Positions 7,943-17,960 are shown, counted from the first letter of the stretch. The stretch: 64,000 bases of DNA from Ruminiclostridium hungatei (GCF_002051585.1 NZ_MZGX01000015.1:62001-126000), one strand, 5' to 3'. The notes: generated by a model not told the origin, from the sequence alone. Numbers and translations: made by a program.

Positions 7943-9748
7943 GTGGGGATACAAATAATGATTAAAGAAAAAAATTCAGCGTCTGCCCTTAAACTGCTTA
8001 AAATTATGGTAAACAAGGATAAAAGTAGCCTTTGGAAGCTGCTTTTAGTATATGCTGCAGCCATAATATCGGCGTCACTGGCCGTTGTCAGAATACATGG
8101 AATGAGGATATTGATTAACGGTACTGTGGAAAAGGATATTGAAATGGCATACAGCGGATTATTGTTGCTTTTTTGCTTTAATATACTTTTTGCACCCGTA
8201 CTTGGCTTTTTTGAAGAATATATGTCCCAAAGGCTCACAGCAGATGCAAACCAGAATTTGCAGGAAATTGCAATGGAGAGCATTATAAAATGCCGCATTG
8301 AATATCTGACAGGCCAGCATAGTTCTGAGCTGCTGCATACCATTCTGACTTCAATAGCAAGAGCGGTTGACGGAGTAGTAAAGATAACAAAGGGAATTCT
8401 GTCGGCGGTGTGCTCTGCAGCAGTTGTTATTTTTTATCTGTTTTTAAAGGGCTCCAGCATGTTTCTTGGGATAGCGCTTATTACGGCAGGATTATCACTG
8501 CTGCTGATACCTCTTTTTTCAAAATTTAAAAAGGCCTATTCCCGGGAGGAAGCTGCGAAGCATGAGATGGAAGCATTTGTGCAGGATGCTGTTCTCGGAG
8601 CTGAGGTCATCAGGACATATTCCATGAAAGAAAATTTCGCAAGGATTTTCAGTGAAAAGTACAGAAAGTTTCTTGATAAATCAAAAATTTCAAGTATTAT
8701 TAATTCCTCAATAATTAATGTGAAATTTATAATCGGGCTGGCAGGAGCATTGTTCATATTCACATATGGATGGTTTTTGACGGTAAACGGAAAAATGGAT
8801 GCCGGAACGCTGATGGCTTTCTTTTTGGGTTTCTGGATTACAATGGAACCAATTTCCAGACTTTCTGTGCTCTGGTCTGATTTTTTGGAAGCAAGGCTTC
8901 ATGCCCAAAGATTTTTTAAACTTATTGATTTTGAGCAGGAAGCGGTTGCAATTTCTTATGCAGGCAATAGTCAGACAAATATTAAGGCTCATATGGAGGC
9001 TCATAAGGAGGAGTTCCGTATCACCTTTAAAGATGTATGCTTCAGCTATGGAAATAATCAGGTTTTGAAGGGGATATCCTTTGAAGTAAGAGAGAATACG
9101 GCTGTGGCAATTGTCGGACCCAGCGGAGCGGGAAAAACAACGCTGCTCAATCTTCTGGTGAGATTTGTACGTCCGTGCAGCGGCAGCATAACACTAAACA
9201 ATATAGATATTAATGAATACGATCTGGATTATTATAGAAGCCTTACAGCGGTGGTTCCTCAGGAACCTGTTGTCTTCAGCACAAGCTTTTACAATAATAT
9301 TTCATATGGAAATTTGAAAGCCGGCCCGGGGGAGATAGTCAATTCTGCAAAAATAGCCGGTATACATGACTTTATCATGAACTGTAAGGACGGCTATTAT
9401 TCTGTGGTAAGTGAAAGGGCTGTCAATATTTCGGGAGGAGAGAGGCAAAGACTTTCCATAGCAAGGGCAATTTTGCGCAACCCCAAAATACTTATTTTAG
9501 ATGAACCTACTTCTTCACTGGACAGCTATAACGAAACACTTGTCAATGAGGTTATTTGCAGTGCTAAAAAAGCTGGTGTTGTGTTTGTTGTGTCCCATCG
9601 CATGTCAACAATAGCCGGTGCGGATGTAATACTTTTCATTGACGGAGGCAAAATTGCTGAAATAGGGAGTCCTCAGGAATTGATGGCTGCAAGAGGAAGG
9701 TATTATAAATGGATAATTTCTGAGAGTGAAGACAGCCCTGCAGGATAA
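7943..9748 (+). CDS. ABC exporter half-molecule 1 of the first peptide locus
   Basis: 601 residues from the GTG at 7943 (GGAG eight bases upstream); an ATG at 7958 is also possible. An N-terminal six-helix exporter domain (to about 330) is fused to an ATPase domain: Walker A GPSGAGKTT near 392, signature ISGGERQ near 496, then LILDEPTSSLD and the SHR switch histidine. No C39 peptidase domain precedes the membrane part. With the next gene it probably forms a heterodimer that exports the peptide. Confidence 0.9.
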   Translation: MGIQIMIKEKNSASALKLLKIMVNKDKSSLWKLLLVYAAAIISASLAVVRIHGMRILINGTVEKDIEMAYSGLLLLFCFNILFAPVLGFFEEYMSQRLTADANQNLQEIAMESIIKCRIEYLTGQHSSELLHTILTSIARAVDGVVKITKGILSAVCSAAVVIFYLFLKGSSMFLGIALITAGLSLLLIPLFSKFKKAYSREEAAKHEMEAFVQDAVLGAEVIRTYSMKENFARIFSEKYRKFLDKSKISSIINSSIINVKFIIGLAGALFIFTYGWFLTVNGKMDAGTLMAFFLGFWITMEPISRLSVLWSDFLEARLHAQRFFKLIDFEQEAVAISYAGNSQTNIKAHMEAHKEEFRITFKDVCFSYGNNQVLKGISFEVRENTAVAIVGPSGAGKTTLLNLLVRFVRPCSGSITLNNIDINEYDLDYYRSLTAVVPQEPVVFSTSFYNNISYGNLKAGPGEIVNSAKIAGIHDFIMNCKDGYYSVVSERAVNISGGERQRLSIARAILRNPKILILDEPTSSLDSYNETLVNEVICSAKKAGVVFVVSHRMSTIAGADVILFIDGGKIAEIGSPQELMAARGRYYKWIISESEDSPAG

Positions 9749-9769
9749 TTCCATATAATGGAGGCTGGA

Positions 9770-11545
9770 ATGACTGATATAACGCAGTTTAAAATAATAT
9801 CTGCAAAAAGCAGAGCTATACTGAAAAGAATAATGGCACTGGGCCGGCCATATTTCTTCCTGATATTCCTGGCATTTATGCCCATATGGATATATACGGC
9901 GTACAATTTTTCCTTTGCGCTGTTTCAGCAAATAATAATCAATCTCACGGAGACAAAGGATCAGGAAAGCCTGGAACAACTCTTAAAAATAGTTCTTACA
10001 GCTTCCATAGGCATAATTGCCTTTCTCATAGCCGGAGAATTTCTGAAAAGCCATATACAGAATCTGATAGTTGGAGATTTGAAGAAGTCCATGTTTGAAA
10101 AGCTGAATAGTCTTATGCTGAACAAGCTTAACCAACTCAGCTCATCGGATGTTTTCTTGAGGATAACCTGCTATTCGGAAGCTATTATCAGGATCATCAC
10201 GAAGGATTTTTACAATGTTTTGTATAACTCTTTGATATACCTGGTTGCCTTTTTCTATCTGGCACGCTCAAGCGTATATCTTGCTTTGCTTGCCGCTTCT
10301 ACAGGACCTGTCATGCTGCTTATAAGCAATATATCCAAGAAAAGGCAGGACACGATCATCAGCGGCCAGACACAGACTGTAAGTAATATCAGGACGTTGT
10401 CACACCAGATAATTTCAGGGATGAAGGAAATAAGGATTTTTAATATAGGAAAACCATTTATAGGACTGTACCTACAGCAAATAAATGAACATAAACAATT
10501 CACTTTAAGGCTTCAAATGCTGCAAAACATACAAAACCAGCTTTCAAACATAATAAAGAACGGTTTTAGTGTTGTCATACTGTATTTTATATGCAGTATG
10601 GCTATTCAGGATAAAATAAGCATAGGAGAGGTAGTTGCCTTTAATTATATTTTTGGAATTATGCATGGCCCTGTGGTAAACATCGCCAATACAATTGTTT
10701 CTGTACGTCAGGGTATTTTTCATTCGGAAATGGTTTTTGATTTTAATGATACTGAAGACGAGAGGGATTCTGAAGCTGAAATTGAAGCAGGGCCTGGAAA
10801 TAAAGCCATGAAAGAAAGTGAATTTGCAATAGATATTGATAACGTGTACCTGGGGCTTGAAAGCGGCAGGGAACAGATATTCAAAGGGATCAGCCTGAAA
10901 ATCAGGGAGGGTGAAAAGGTTGCCCTTGTAGGACCGAGCGGTGGAGGAAAGACCTCGCTGCTAAAGCTGTGCTGCGGATTATATCTGCCTGACAGCGGTG
11001 ATATAAGACTTTTCGGACATTCAGTCAAAGCTGATATTGAAGCCGCAAGAGCTTTTGTTTCCTATATTCCTCAAACTCCTTATGTTTTCCCCGGAACTGT
11101 AAGCATGAATATAAGAGCGGGAAATGATGAAATAGACGAAAGGGAAATCTACCGTTCGGCGGTGGAGGCATTTGCACATGATTTTATTATTAAAATGGAA
11201 AAGGGGTATGAAACCCGGCTGAAGGAGTCAGCCGCAAATATTTCTGTGGGGCAGAAGCAGAGAATTACCATAGCGAGAGCGTTTTGCAAAAATGCTCCTA
11301 TTCTTGCAGCAGATGAGCCTACTTCCTTCCTCGATAAGGAGGCCGAGGACGTTTTTTATAATTCCATTTACATGAAGCATAAAGACAAAACAGTAATTGC
11401 GGCAGTACATAAGCTGAGTACTGTCAAAGACTTTGACAGGATAGTTGTTATAGACAAAGGTGAAATTGCGGAAGAAGGGACACATGAAGAATTATTGAAA
11501 AAAAATGGCCTTTATGCAAGGCTGGTTTACTATACATTTTCATAA
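9770..11545 (+). CDS. ABC exporter half-molecule 2 of the first peptide locus
   Basis: 591 residues from the ATG at 9770, five bases after GGAGG; an in-frame ATG at 9758 overlaps the ribosome site. A membrane domain is followed by an ATPase with Walker A GPSGGGKTS near 388 and signature ISVGQKQ near 492. The signature has V in place of the first G, and the Walker B region reads AADEPTSFLD. This milder departure from consensus, next to a canonical partner, suggests an asymmetric heterodimer. It is the last gene of the locus; no clear terminator is visible in the 134 bases that follow. Confidence 0.88.
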   Translation: MTDITQFKIISAKSRAILKRIMALGRPYFFLIFLAFMPIWIYTAYNFSFALFQQIIINLTETKDQESLEQLLKIVLTASIGIIAFLIAGEFLKSHIQNLIVGDLKKSMFEKLNSLMLNKLNQLSSSDVFLRITCYSEAIIRIITKDFYNVLYNSLIYLVAFFYLARSSVYLALLAASTGPVMLLISNISKKRQDTIISGQTQTVSNIRTLSHQIISGMKEIRIFNIGKPFIGLYLQQINEHKQFTLRLQMLQNIQNQLSNIIKNGFSVVILYFICSMAIQDKISIGEVVAFNYIFGIMHGPVVNIANTIVSVRQGIFHSEMVFDFNDTEDERDSEAEIEAGPGNKAMKESEFAIDIDNVYLGLESGREQIFKGISLKIREGEKVALVGPSGGGKTSLLKLCCGLYLPDSGDIRLFGHSVKADIEAARAFVSYIPQTPYVFPGTVSMNIRAGNDEIDEREIYRSAVEAFAHDFIIKMEKGYETRLKESAANISVGQKQRITIARAFCKNAPILAADEPTSFLDKEAEDVFYNSIYMKHKDKTVIAAVHKLSTVKDFDRIVVIDKGEIAEEGTHEELLKKNGLYARLVYYTFS

Positions 11546-11679
11546 CCACTTTAAATAGTTTTCAATTCCGGATTTTCATGATAAAATTATCAATTGTATT
11601 AAATATTCAAGCAAGAGCTTTTATACTACATATTAATCGAAGGGATTGATTCAAAATCAAAGAAATATACTCACGGAAA

Positions 11680-12573
11680 GTGCTTCCCAAACTGGCATTA
11701 TTTATGGCAGCCTTTATATGGGGAAGCTCCTTTTTTATTATGAAAGATACTGTTGATGTGTTCCCGCCATATATACTGTTGAGTATACGGTTTACGATTG
11801 CCAGTATCCTTTTGGGAATAATTTTTTTTAAGAGGTTAAAGCAGATAAATTTTGATTATGTATGGAAAGGGGCGGTAATAGGGCTGTTGCTTTTTCTGGC
11901 CTACAGTACCCAGACAATTGGAATTACAGAAACTACACCCGGGAAAAATGCCTTTTTAACGGCTGTTTATTGCGTAATTGTACCCTTTTTGTTCTGGCTG
12001 GTTGACCGGTCAAAACCTGACCGTTACAACTTTTTTGCAGCTTTCATTTGCATTTCGGGCATAGGACTGGTAGCACTGAAAGGCGATTTTTCCATCGGGT
12101 ATGGTGACGCTTTTACCCTGCTGGGCGGTTTTCTTTTTGCAGGACATATGGTGTCGGTTGCAAAGCTGGGGAAGGAAAAGGACCCCATAATATTGACCAT
12201 ATTGCAGTTTGCTTTTGCAGCTTTGTTTTCTTGGTGTATAGGTTTGGCCTTTGAGAAATTTCCCGGCAGTTGGGGAACGGATAATTTGATAGGGCTGCTT
12301 TATCTGGCTGTATTTGCCACTGCGGCGGCGCTGCTGTTCCAGAATATGGGACAGAAATGGACTCACCCCTCGGCAGCCGCTATAATACTTAGCCTTGAGT
12401 CGGTTTTTGGCGTGCTTTTTTCAATTGTATTTTATGGCGAGCAGCTTACAGGCAGGTTGACAATTGGCTTTTTAATGATATTTATTGCTGTTGTGGTATC
12501 TGAAACCAAGTTATCCTTTATAAAGGATAGGCTTATTGTAAAAAAGGACCATGAAAAAGCCGCCAACGAATAA
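11680..12573 (+). CDS. EamA/DMT-family transporter
   Basis: 297 residues, ten predicted membrane helices in two EamA repeats (WGSSFFIMKD in the first; WTHPSAAAIILSLESVFGVL in the second). The family exports metabolites such as amino acids; the substrate cannot be read here. The start is uncertain: a GTG at 11680 has only a weak ribosome site (CGGAAA), and the frame is open upstream to a stop at 11647. A long hairpin follows the gene. Confidence 0.85.
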   Translation: MLPKLALFMAAFIWGSSFFIMKDTVDVFPPYILLSIRFTIASILLGIIFFKRLKQINFDYVWKGAVIGLLLFLAYSTQTIGITETTPGKNAFLTAVYCVIVPFLFWLVDRSKPDRYNFFAAFICISGIGLVALKGDFSIGYGDAFTLLGGFLFAGHMVSVAKLGKEKDPIILTILQFAFAALFSWCIGLAFEKFPGSWGTDNLIGLLYLAVFATAAALLFQNMGQKWTHPSAAAIILSLESVFGVLFSIVFYGEQLTGRLTIGFLMIFIAVVVSETKLSFIKDRLIVKKDHEKAANE

Positions 12574-12607
12574 TTTGTTTTTCGGGTGCCGGAAATCCGC
12601 ATCTATA

Positions 12608-12658
12608 TACAGACCCACGGTAAAACCTGTGTACGGCAGGTTTTACCGTGGGTCTGTA
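12608..12658. terminator. 22-bp hairpin between convergent genes
   Basis: Bases 12608-12629 pair perfectly with 12637-12658 across a 7-base loop. It lies between the rightward transporter gene and the leftward transglutaminase gene. Neither side has a T-run, so it may work as a weak bidirectional terminator or an mRNA 3'-end stabiliser. Confidence 0.65.
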
Positions 12659-12699
12659 CTTGAAAATACCGACTATGCCAAAAGGCCCATATGACAGCC

Positions 12700-15156
12700 T
12701 TAAAATCTTCCCAGAATATATCTTGAGAATCCAAGCTTGAACCTTCCGGATTTTTCCTGTATCAATTCCAGCAGAATGTCAATAAATTTCAGAGTTTCTT
12801 CTATCTCCTGGACTGTTATGGAATTACGGCTGTACCTGGCTTTTACGTAATAGCCTGAAATTACGGTAAAGCTTGTCTTGTTAAAAGAGAAGCCTTTAAT
12901 GTCAAAATGTTTTTCTACCCTGTCGCCGAACTGTGACGGTGTCTCACCGGGGATTATATTCACACCCAGATGCTTTAATGCCTTTAATATATAGCTGTAT
13001 GCAAATAGCATGGCTGTCGTGGGGTCGGATTTCTTGATTTTTCTTTGCAGTTTATAAAATCTGAAATAATTCAGAGCTATAAGCACAAGCAATACGAGAA
13101 TTATAACTCCCATAAATGAAGCTGAAATTATCAGAATCAGCAAGGGCTTATCAATGCCCTCTTCCTCGGGAACCGAGTAGTCCGTATCAAAGCCGATGCT
13201 TGCGCTCTGATTTCTGTACCTGTTCATCATTTCCATATATTCTTCGTAGCTGGTATCCAGCATTTCACTGCTTACTGTTGCTGAGATGGTTCTGTCCGCA
13301 TAAAGATTTGCAACGAAGGGGGAAGTGGGTTCAAAAGGAATCCAGCCGTAATCGTTGAAGTAAACTTCCACCCAGGAGTGAGCCTGTTGATTTGTGACCT
13401 GATAAACACCTTCTTTGGTATCAGGAGGCAGTATATAGCCCTCCACATATCTGGCAGGGATGTCAATGCATCTGAGCAGTACCGTCATGGCTGAAGCATA
13501 GTAGGTACAGTAGCCCTTTTTGCCTTCAAACAGGAAATAATCCACAAAATCCTTGCTTCTTGGAGGGTTGCCGGGAACAAGGGTATAGGGATAATTTCTG
13601 GAAAGGTAGGTTTCTATTGCCTTGGCCTTGTCATAGTTGTTGTCCAGGTCCTTTGTCAAATCCTCTGCCAGGTTTCTGACTCTTGGAGTAATTGTATCGG
13701 GGAGCTGGGTATATTTTGTATATATTGAGGCAGCCTGGGCAGGAACCGCTGAAGCAGGGATTTCTCTTGCCTCAATGCTGTCCAGGCTCTTAACCCTTTC
13801 CGCAGTGCTCAGGTGGACCCGCCCGGTTTCCATGTTGCCGGTCATGCCGGTTTCAGAACCATTATGACTTTTCCGCAACATGTCAATTAACTTTTTATTT
13901 CCAAGATTAGGACTTATATATTCAATGGAATAGGAAAAACCTTTGTTCTGCAGTACCTTGGTAGAGAGCATCTGCTGGGTATCACTGGATACCTGCTGGG
14001 TGGCTGGAAACTTCAGACGGTAAGTTTTTGAGGGCAGGAACAGGGACTTGGTTTCCATATTTACCAGCTTTACCTCTGCGGTTGAGTTTTCAAAATAATC
14101 ATTTTTTTCCAAGTCTATAGGCCCGGAAACGTCATTTGATGTGATAAGTCCCCTATAAAACAACTCTGCATCAGAATTTAACTTATCATTGAATTCCTTT
14201 GATGCTCCAAGAGAGGTGAAGCTTACATCGTCATCATACCAGCGGTGACCGTCGTAATTCACCTTGGAGGTTGCTCTCAGGTACAGGTTGGGATGTGAAG
14301 TCCTGACATCCAAAACACGGGTATTGTTGAGTTTCAGGTTGCCCCCCAGTCTGTCTGTCTTTCCGAAGCCTGTTACGCCAAAGGAAAAATAGTCAAAAGA
14401 AGAAACATCCATTCCTGAAAATTTATCAATGATTCTGTCAAAGGTCTTGTTTATTTTGGTATCAAGCCAGGGAAGAGATATACGTGCCTGATTAAGTGGA
14501 AACAGTGAAATGGTCAGAACCATTACAATCATGCATACAGGAAGCAGATATACAAGGTATTTGAGCCTGTTGCCAGCATCATAGGTTTTTTCCCTGCTTC
14601 TTCTCTGAAGAATCAGGAAGAAATAATAGAGCATAAAAGAAAAAATGAACAGGACAAAGGAATATTTACTGCCTTCCACCTTTAACTGCAATTGCATGAA
14701 AAATATGCTGAAGAACAGTATTGTTGTAACATAGAAATTATAAATCTTGATTGTAAAAATAAAAACGAACAGGGTTATGAGGAAAGCTATTGAAATTATA
14801 GTGGCATTAAAAAATAATGGGACGGAAATATCCTTAAACCCGTTGGTCAGATCCACAAACCAGATGGAATACCTGTTACACCAGAATATAATGTTTTCCA
14901 GGCCTGTTTTAAAAATAATCGTTGATGCACCGGCTATCAGCAGGGCAACTGTCACAATCAGGGAAATTATTGAAGACAGCCTGTTCCTGAACATGGCAAA
15001 AAACAGAAGTGTGAAAGGTATCACCGCAAGGAATATGGTCAGGCTGAAGGTATGAGTCATAAACAGAGAAGTGTACAGAGTCTGGCTGATACTTGCCGAC
15101 ATAAGCATTACAAGTAACAAGTTGGCAAGTATAGCAAATTTGTTTTCGCGTGTCAT
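12700..15156 (-). CDS. Membrane-anchored transglutaminase-like protein (TgpA/YebA type)
   Basis: 818 residues. The N-terminus has about six membrane helices (to ~220), followed by an extracytoplasmic part with a transglutaminase-like core: GYCTYYASA (catalytic Cys), AHSWVEVY (His) and GWIPFEPTS, where the third acid is Glu rather than the more common Asp. One more helix near 680 and a DUF4129-like cytoplasmic tail follow. Its start lies four bases from the stop of the DUF58 gene, with GGGGGTG as ribosome site inside that gene's end. Together with the MoxR ATPase it makes the common moxR-DUF58-transglutaminase module. The substrate is unknown, probably envelope proteins. Confidence 0.88.
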   Translation of the reverse strand: MTRENKFAILANLLLVMLMSASISQTLYTSLFMTHTFSLTIFLAVIPFTLLFFAMFRNRLSSIISLIVTVALLIAGASTIIFKTGLENIIFWCNRYSIWFVDLTNGFKDISVPLFFNATIISIAFLITLFVFIFTIKIYNFYVTTILFFSIFFMQLQLKVEGSKYSFVLFIFSFMLYYFFLILQRRSREKTYDAGNRLKYLVYLLPVCMIVMVLTISLFPLNQARISLPWLDTKINKTFDRIIDKFSGMDVSSFDYFSFGVTGFGKTDRLGGNLKLNNTRVLDVRTSHPNLYLRATSKVNYDGHRWYDDDVSFTSLGASKEFNDKLNSDAELFYRGLITSNDVSGPIDLEKNDYFENSTAEVKLVNMETKSLFLPSKTYRLKFPATQQVSSDTQQMLSTKVLQNKGFSYSIEYISPNLGNKKLIDMLRKSHNGSETGMTGNMETGRVHLSTAERVKSLDSIEAREIPASAVPAQAASIYTKYTQLPDTITPRVRNLAEDLTKDLDNNYDKAKAIETYLSRNYPYTLVPGNPPRSKDFVDYFLFEGKKGYCTYYASAMTVLLRCIDIPARYVEGYILPPDTKEGVYQVTNQQAHSWVEVYFNDYGWIPFEPTSPFVANLYADRTISATVSSEMLDTSYEEYMEMMNRYRNQSASIGFDTDYSVPEEEGIDKPLLILIISASFMGVIILVLLVLIALNYFRFYKLQRKIKKSDPTTAMLFAYSYILKALKHLGVNIIPGETPSQFGDRVEKHFDIKGFSFNKTSFTVISGYYVKARYSRNSITVQEIEETLKFIDILLELIQEKSGRFKLGFSRYILGRF

Positions 15157-15159
15157 TAG

Positions 15160-16356
15160 TTACACCCCCAGAACCAATTTAATGTCGTCGTCAGGATTGA
15201 TGGTATATGCCCTGACCCCAATTTCCGGTAAAATATCAAGAATGTCGTCTACAACCTCCAGGCTGTCTTTTATAAGAGTTTTCGGAGAAACATATATCAG
15301 ACAGATGGAATGGTTTGTCATCTGAGCCTTATATATGACATTATATAAATCCACATCCAGGATACTTGTGAGAATTATCATGTCATTTGAATTACTACTG
15401 CTTTCATAGTGAAGAGACACAATATCAGCCAGCGGAACCTTTTGTCTGAAAACCACCGCAGACAGTATTTTGTATATGTTTTCAAATTCATGCCGGTTCG
15501 AGACCTTTAAAATCTCCAGCTTATGGTCAAAAAACATGTAGTTTACCGATATGCCCCTGTGGAGGTAGTAATTGAGAACTGCAACTGCGGTTTCAACAAT
15601 CTTGTCTTCCAGAACTATGGAGCTTTCATTTGAATAGGTATGTCTCAGGTCCACAAACAAATTGACATTTGCATCGGAAGTACACTGGTAATTCTTTATC
15701 ATCCAGGTATTGCTTCTGGCGGACAATTTCCAGTGGATTTTCCTGAAGCTGTCCCCATACTGATAATTTCTCATATCCATAATATTGTTCACATCCTCAA
15801 CCGTACCCTGGGATGTGCTTTGTGACTCATAGCTGTTTGTTGTAAATACATCAAATTTCGCAAGATGCTCAATTTTAGGGTGGACAATTATTTTTTTTGT
15901 TTCAGGTATCTTATAGTTTAATCTTATGAGTCCCAGGAAATCCTCAATATGTATATGGCTTATTCCTACCTCGTATTCGCCGCGGTATTTGCACTGCATG
16001 TCAAAAACAAATTCCTTTTTGGAAAAGGGAGTAATGGAAAGGCTTTGTGAATAGCTTTCAGAATTAAAAAGCATATGTGATCCAAAAAAGGATACATAGA
16101 CATAGGGATAAATCATAAAGTCTTCATTACTGAGTTTGATTACAAGTTTGACCGACTCACCCTTTGTAATTACTCTCTTGTCAATATCCTGAACAAACTT
16201 GAACCGGATGTAAACATAAATAGTATAGCCTATTGAAAAGATAAGCAGCGACAACAGGGTATTCAGTAAAAAGGAGGGAATGAACCCGCCAAAATTATAT
16301 TTAAAGATAAATGCAAGTACCAGCAGAAATATAAATGTTATCCTATTTTTTTTCAT
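15160..16356 (-). CDS. DUF58 family membrane protein
   Basis: 398 residues with two N-terminal membrane helices (about 5-45). The DUF58 signature YQYGDSFRKIHWKLSARS is in the middle, followed by a von Willebrand A-like region. In the known moxR modules this protein is thought to be the partner that the AAA ATPase remodels. It overlaps the end of the moxR gene by 14 bases and is followed after three bases by the transglutaminase gene, so the three are co-translated. Confidence 0.88.
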   Translation of the reverse strand: MKKNRITFIFLLVLAFIFKYNFGGFIPSFLLNTLLSLLIFSIGYTIYVYIRFKFVQDIDKRVITKGESVKLVIKLSNEDFMIYPYVYVSFFGSHMLFNSESYSQSLSITPFSKKEFVFDMQCKYRGEYEVGISHIHIEDFLGLIRLNYKIPETKKIIVHPKIEHLAKFDVFTTNSYESQSTSQGTVEDVNNIMDMRNYQYGDSFRKIHWKLSARSNTWMIKNYQCTSDANVNLFVDLRHTYSNESSIVLEDKIVETAVAVLNYYLHRGISVNYMFFDHKLEILKVSNRHEFENIYKILSAVVFRQKVPLADIVSLHYESSSNSNDMIILTSILDVDLYNVIYKAQMTNHSICLIYVSPKTLIKDSLEVVDDILDILPEIGVRAYTINPDDDIKLVLGV

Positions 16357-17299
16357 AGTTGTCTACCAAAGGTATATATACCTTGTCAATTATGTTTGTT
16401 AAAATATCCAGCGCCGACATCTTTTTGAGCTTCGCCTCCTGCTTGAGAATAATTCGGTGTGAAAGTGTGGGCAGCAGCATTTTTTTAATATCTTCGGGCA
16501 GCACGTAGTCTCTTCCGTTGTAATAGGCCCAGGCCTGAGCTGCGCGGCAGACTGCCAGAGAACCACGAGGGCTTGAACCCAGAGCTATATATTCATGTTT
16601 TCTTGTCATATTCACAATATCCACTACGTAATTTTTCAAGGTCTTATCAATATAAACCTGTTTTACCTCGTTCTGAATGTTTATGATATCAGAGCTTTCT
16701 GCCACCGGCTGCAGCATTTCCAGAGGGTTGTCCTGAAGGAAACGTGAAATTATGTAAACTTCCTCGCCGGCTTGGGGATATCCCAGGGAAATTTTTAAGA
16801 AAAATCTGTCCATTTGCGCTTCGGGCAGAGGATATGTTCCGATATATTCGATGGGATTCTGAGTGGCAAGTACCATAAATGGTTTTGGAAGCTTGTAAGT
16901 GGTACCGTCCACTGTAACCTGATTTTCTTCCATTATTTCAAGAAGACTGGATTGTGTCTTGGGGGAGGTTCGGTTTATTTCATCGGCAAGTAAAATTTGG
17001 CACATTGCACTACCGGGCCTGAATTCAAATTCGCAGGTTTTTTGGTTGTATATGGAAAAGCCTGTGATATCGGAGGGGAGTACGTCCGGAGTAAACTGAA
17101 CTCTTCTGAAGGACGCTGAAATTGACTTTGCCAGGGCAGAGACCAAACTGGTCTTTCCAACACCGGGGACATCTTCCAGAAGTACGTGGCCGTTGCATAC
17201 CAGGGCAACCAGAGTCAGTTCTATTGCATTCCTCTTACCAACAATTACTTTTTCCACATTGTCAGCAATATTTTTTAAAACAGCAGAGTTTTTATTCAT
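16343..17299 (-). CDS. MoxR-family AAA ATPase
   Basis: 318 residues. Walker A is GVGKTS and Walker B is LLADEINRTSPK, followed by the sensor region LATQNPIE. MoxR proteins act as chaperones that help assemble or activate a partner, here probably the DUF58 protein. AAGGAGA lies before the ATG. It is the first gene of a leftward three-gene operon; an 11-base direct repeat lies 62 bases upstream. Confidence 0.92.
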   Translation of the reverse strand: MNKNSAVLKNIADNVEKVIVGKRNAIELTLVALVCNGHVLLEDVPGVGKTSLVSALAKSISASFRRVQFTPDVLPSDITGFSIYNQKTCEFEFRPGSAMCQILLADEINRTSPKTQSSLLEIMEENQVTVDGTTYKLPKPFMVLATQNPIEYIGTYPLPEAQMDRFFLKISLGYPQAGEEVYIISRFLQDNPLEMLQPVAESSDIINIQNEVKQVYIDKTLKNYVVDIVNMTRKHEYIALGSSPRGSLAVCRAAQAWAYYNGRDYVLPEDIKKMLLPTLSHRIILKQEAKLKKMSALDILTNIIDKVYIPLVDNYEKK

Positions 17300-17658
17300 T
17301 GCATCATCTCCTTCGTTAATACAAGTAATAATCTAATTATATAATTATGACCCCGCATATTCCATATAATTTCTGTCCATATAATTACAGGAAAAATTAT
17401 TAAATAATGATAAAATAAGCGGTTTTTATTTATCTGTATATATAATGGTGAAATAATGGTCAAAATAATAAAGAATTTATTGATAATGTTATAGATAACT
17501 GTTACTATGAATGATAAAATTAATATTGTAAATAATTATGAAATATGCTAGAATACCAAGGTACAAATTTTCAACCATTAACTACGTTTTTGGGTTCTCC
17601 GTCCAATTACCTGGTTTATGGCGTTTAAATTATTTTATTATTTGGAGGTTACAAAACC
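17300..17658. promoter_or_regulatory. Divergent promoter region of moxR and rpsO
   Basis: About 360 AT-rich bases. Toward moxR there is a direct repeat TCCATATAATT at 17361-17371 and 17376-17386 (15-base period), a possible operator. Toward rpsO a sigma-A promoter is clear: TTGATA (17480-17485), 17 bases, TACTAT (17503-17508). The rpsO leader is about 140 bases and can form a bulged stem (17555-17563 with 17608-17615), which could serve S15 autoregulation; that role is a guess. Confidence 0.55.
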
Positions 17659-17922
17659 ATGATGAAAGAAACAAAGCAGGACATTATCACAAAGTATCAG
17701 CTTCACGAAGGCGATACTGGTTCACCTGAGGTTCAGGTAGCTATTCTTACCGAAAGAATCAACCACCTCAATGAGCATTTCAGAACTCACAAAAAGGATC
17801 ATCACTCAAGAAGAGGTCTTTTTAAAATGGTAGGTGCCAGAAGAGGTTTGTTAAACTATCTTCAAAAGAATGATATTGAAAGATATCGTGCTATTATTGA
17901 GAAACTTGGTCTGAGAAAGTAA
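17659..17922 (+). CDS. rpsO: Ribosomal protein S15
   Basis: 87 residues, full length. It has the conserved [17 protein letters not shown] and [19 protein letters not shown] motifs, which bind 16S rRNA at the central domain. GGAGG lies ten bases before the ATG; a second ATG follows at once. It is followed by a terminator and then by pnp, the usual rpsO-pnp order. In many bacteria S15 represses its own translation through the leader. Confidence 0.97.
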   Translation: MMKETKQDIITKYQLHEGDTGSPEVQVAILTERINHLNEHFRTHKKDHHSRRGLFKMVGARRGLLNYLQKNDIERYRAIIEKLGLRK

Positions 17923-17933
17923 TTTTTTATAGT

Positions 17934-17960
17934 ACAGGCAGGCGAAAGCCTGCCTGTTTC
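17934..17960 (+). terminator. rpsO terminator or processing hairpin
   Basis: ACAGGCAGGC pairs with GCCTGCCTGT around a GAAA tetraloop, followed by the weak T-rich tail TTCTAGTTTA. It probably ends most rpsO transcripts before pnp. Confidence 0.8.

Noticed and set aside
5483-11545. A lasso-peptide cluster
   Set aside because: PqqD-like, SerK-like and nucleotidyltransferase genes fit, but the cyclase and the B2 protease are absent and the substrate is too long and repeat-rich.
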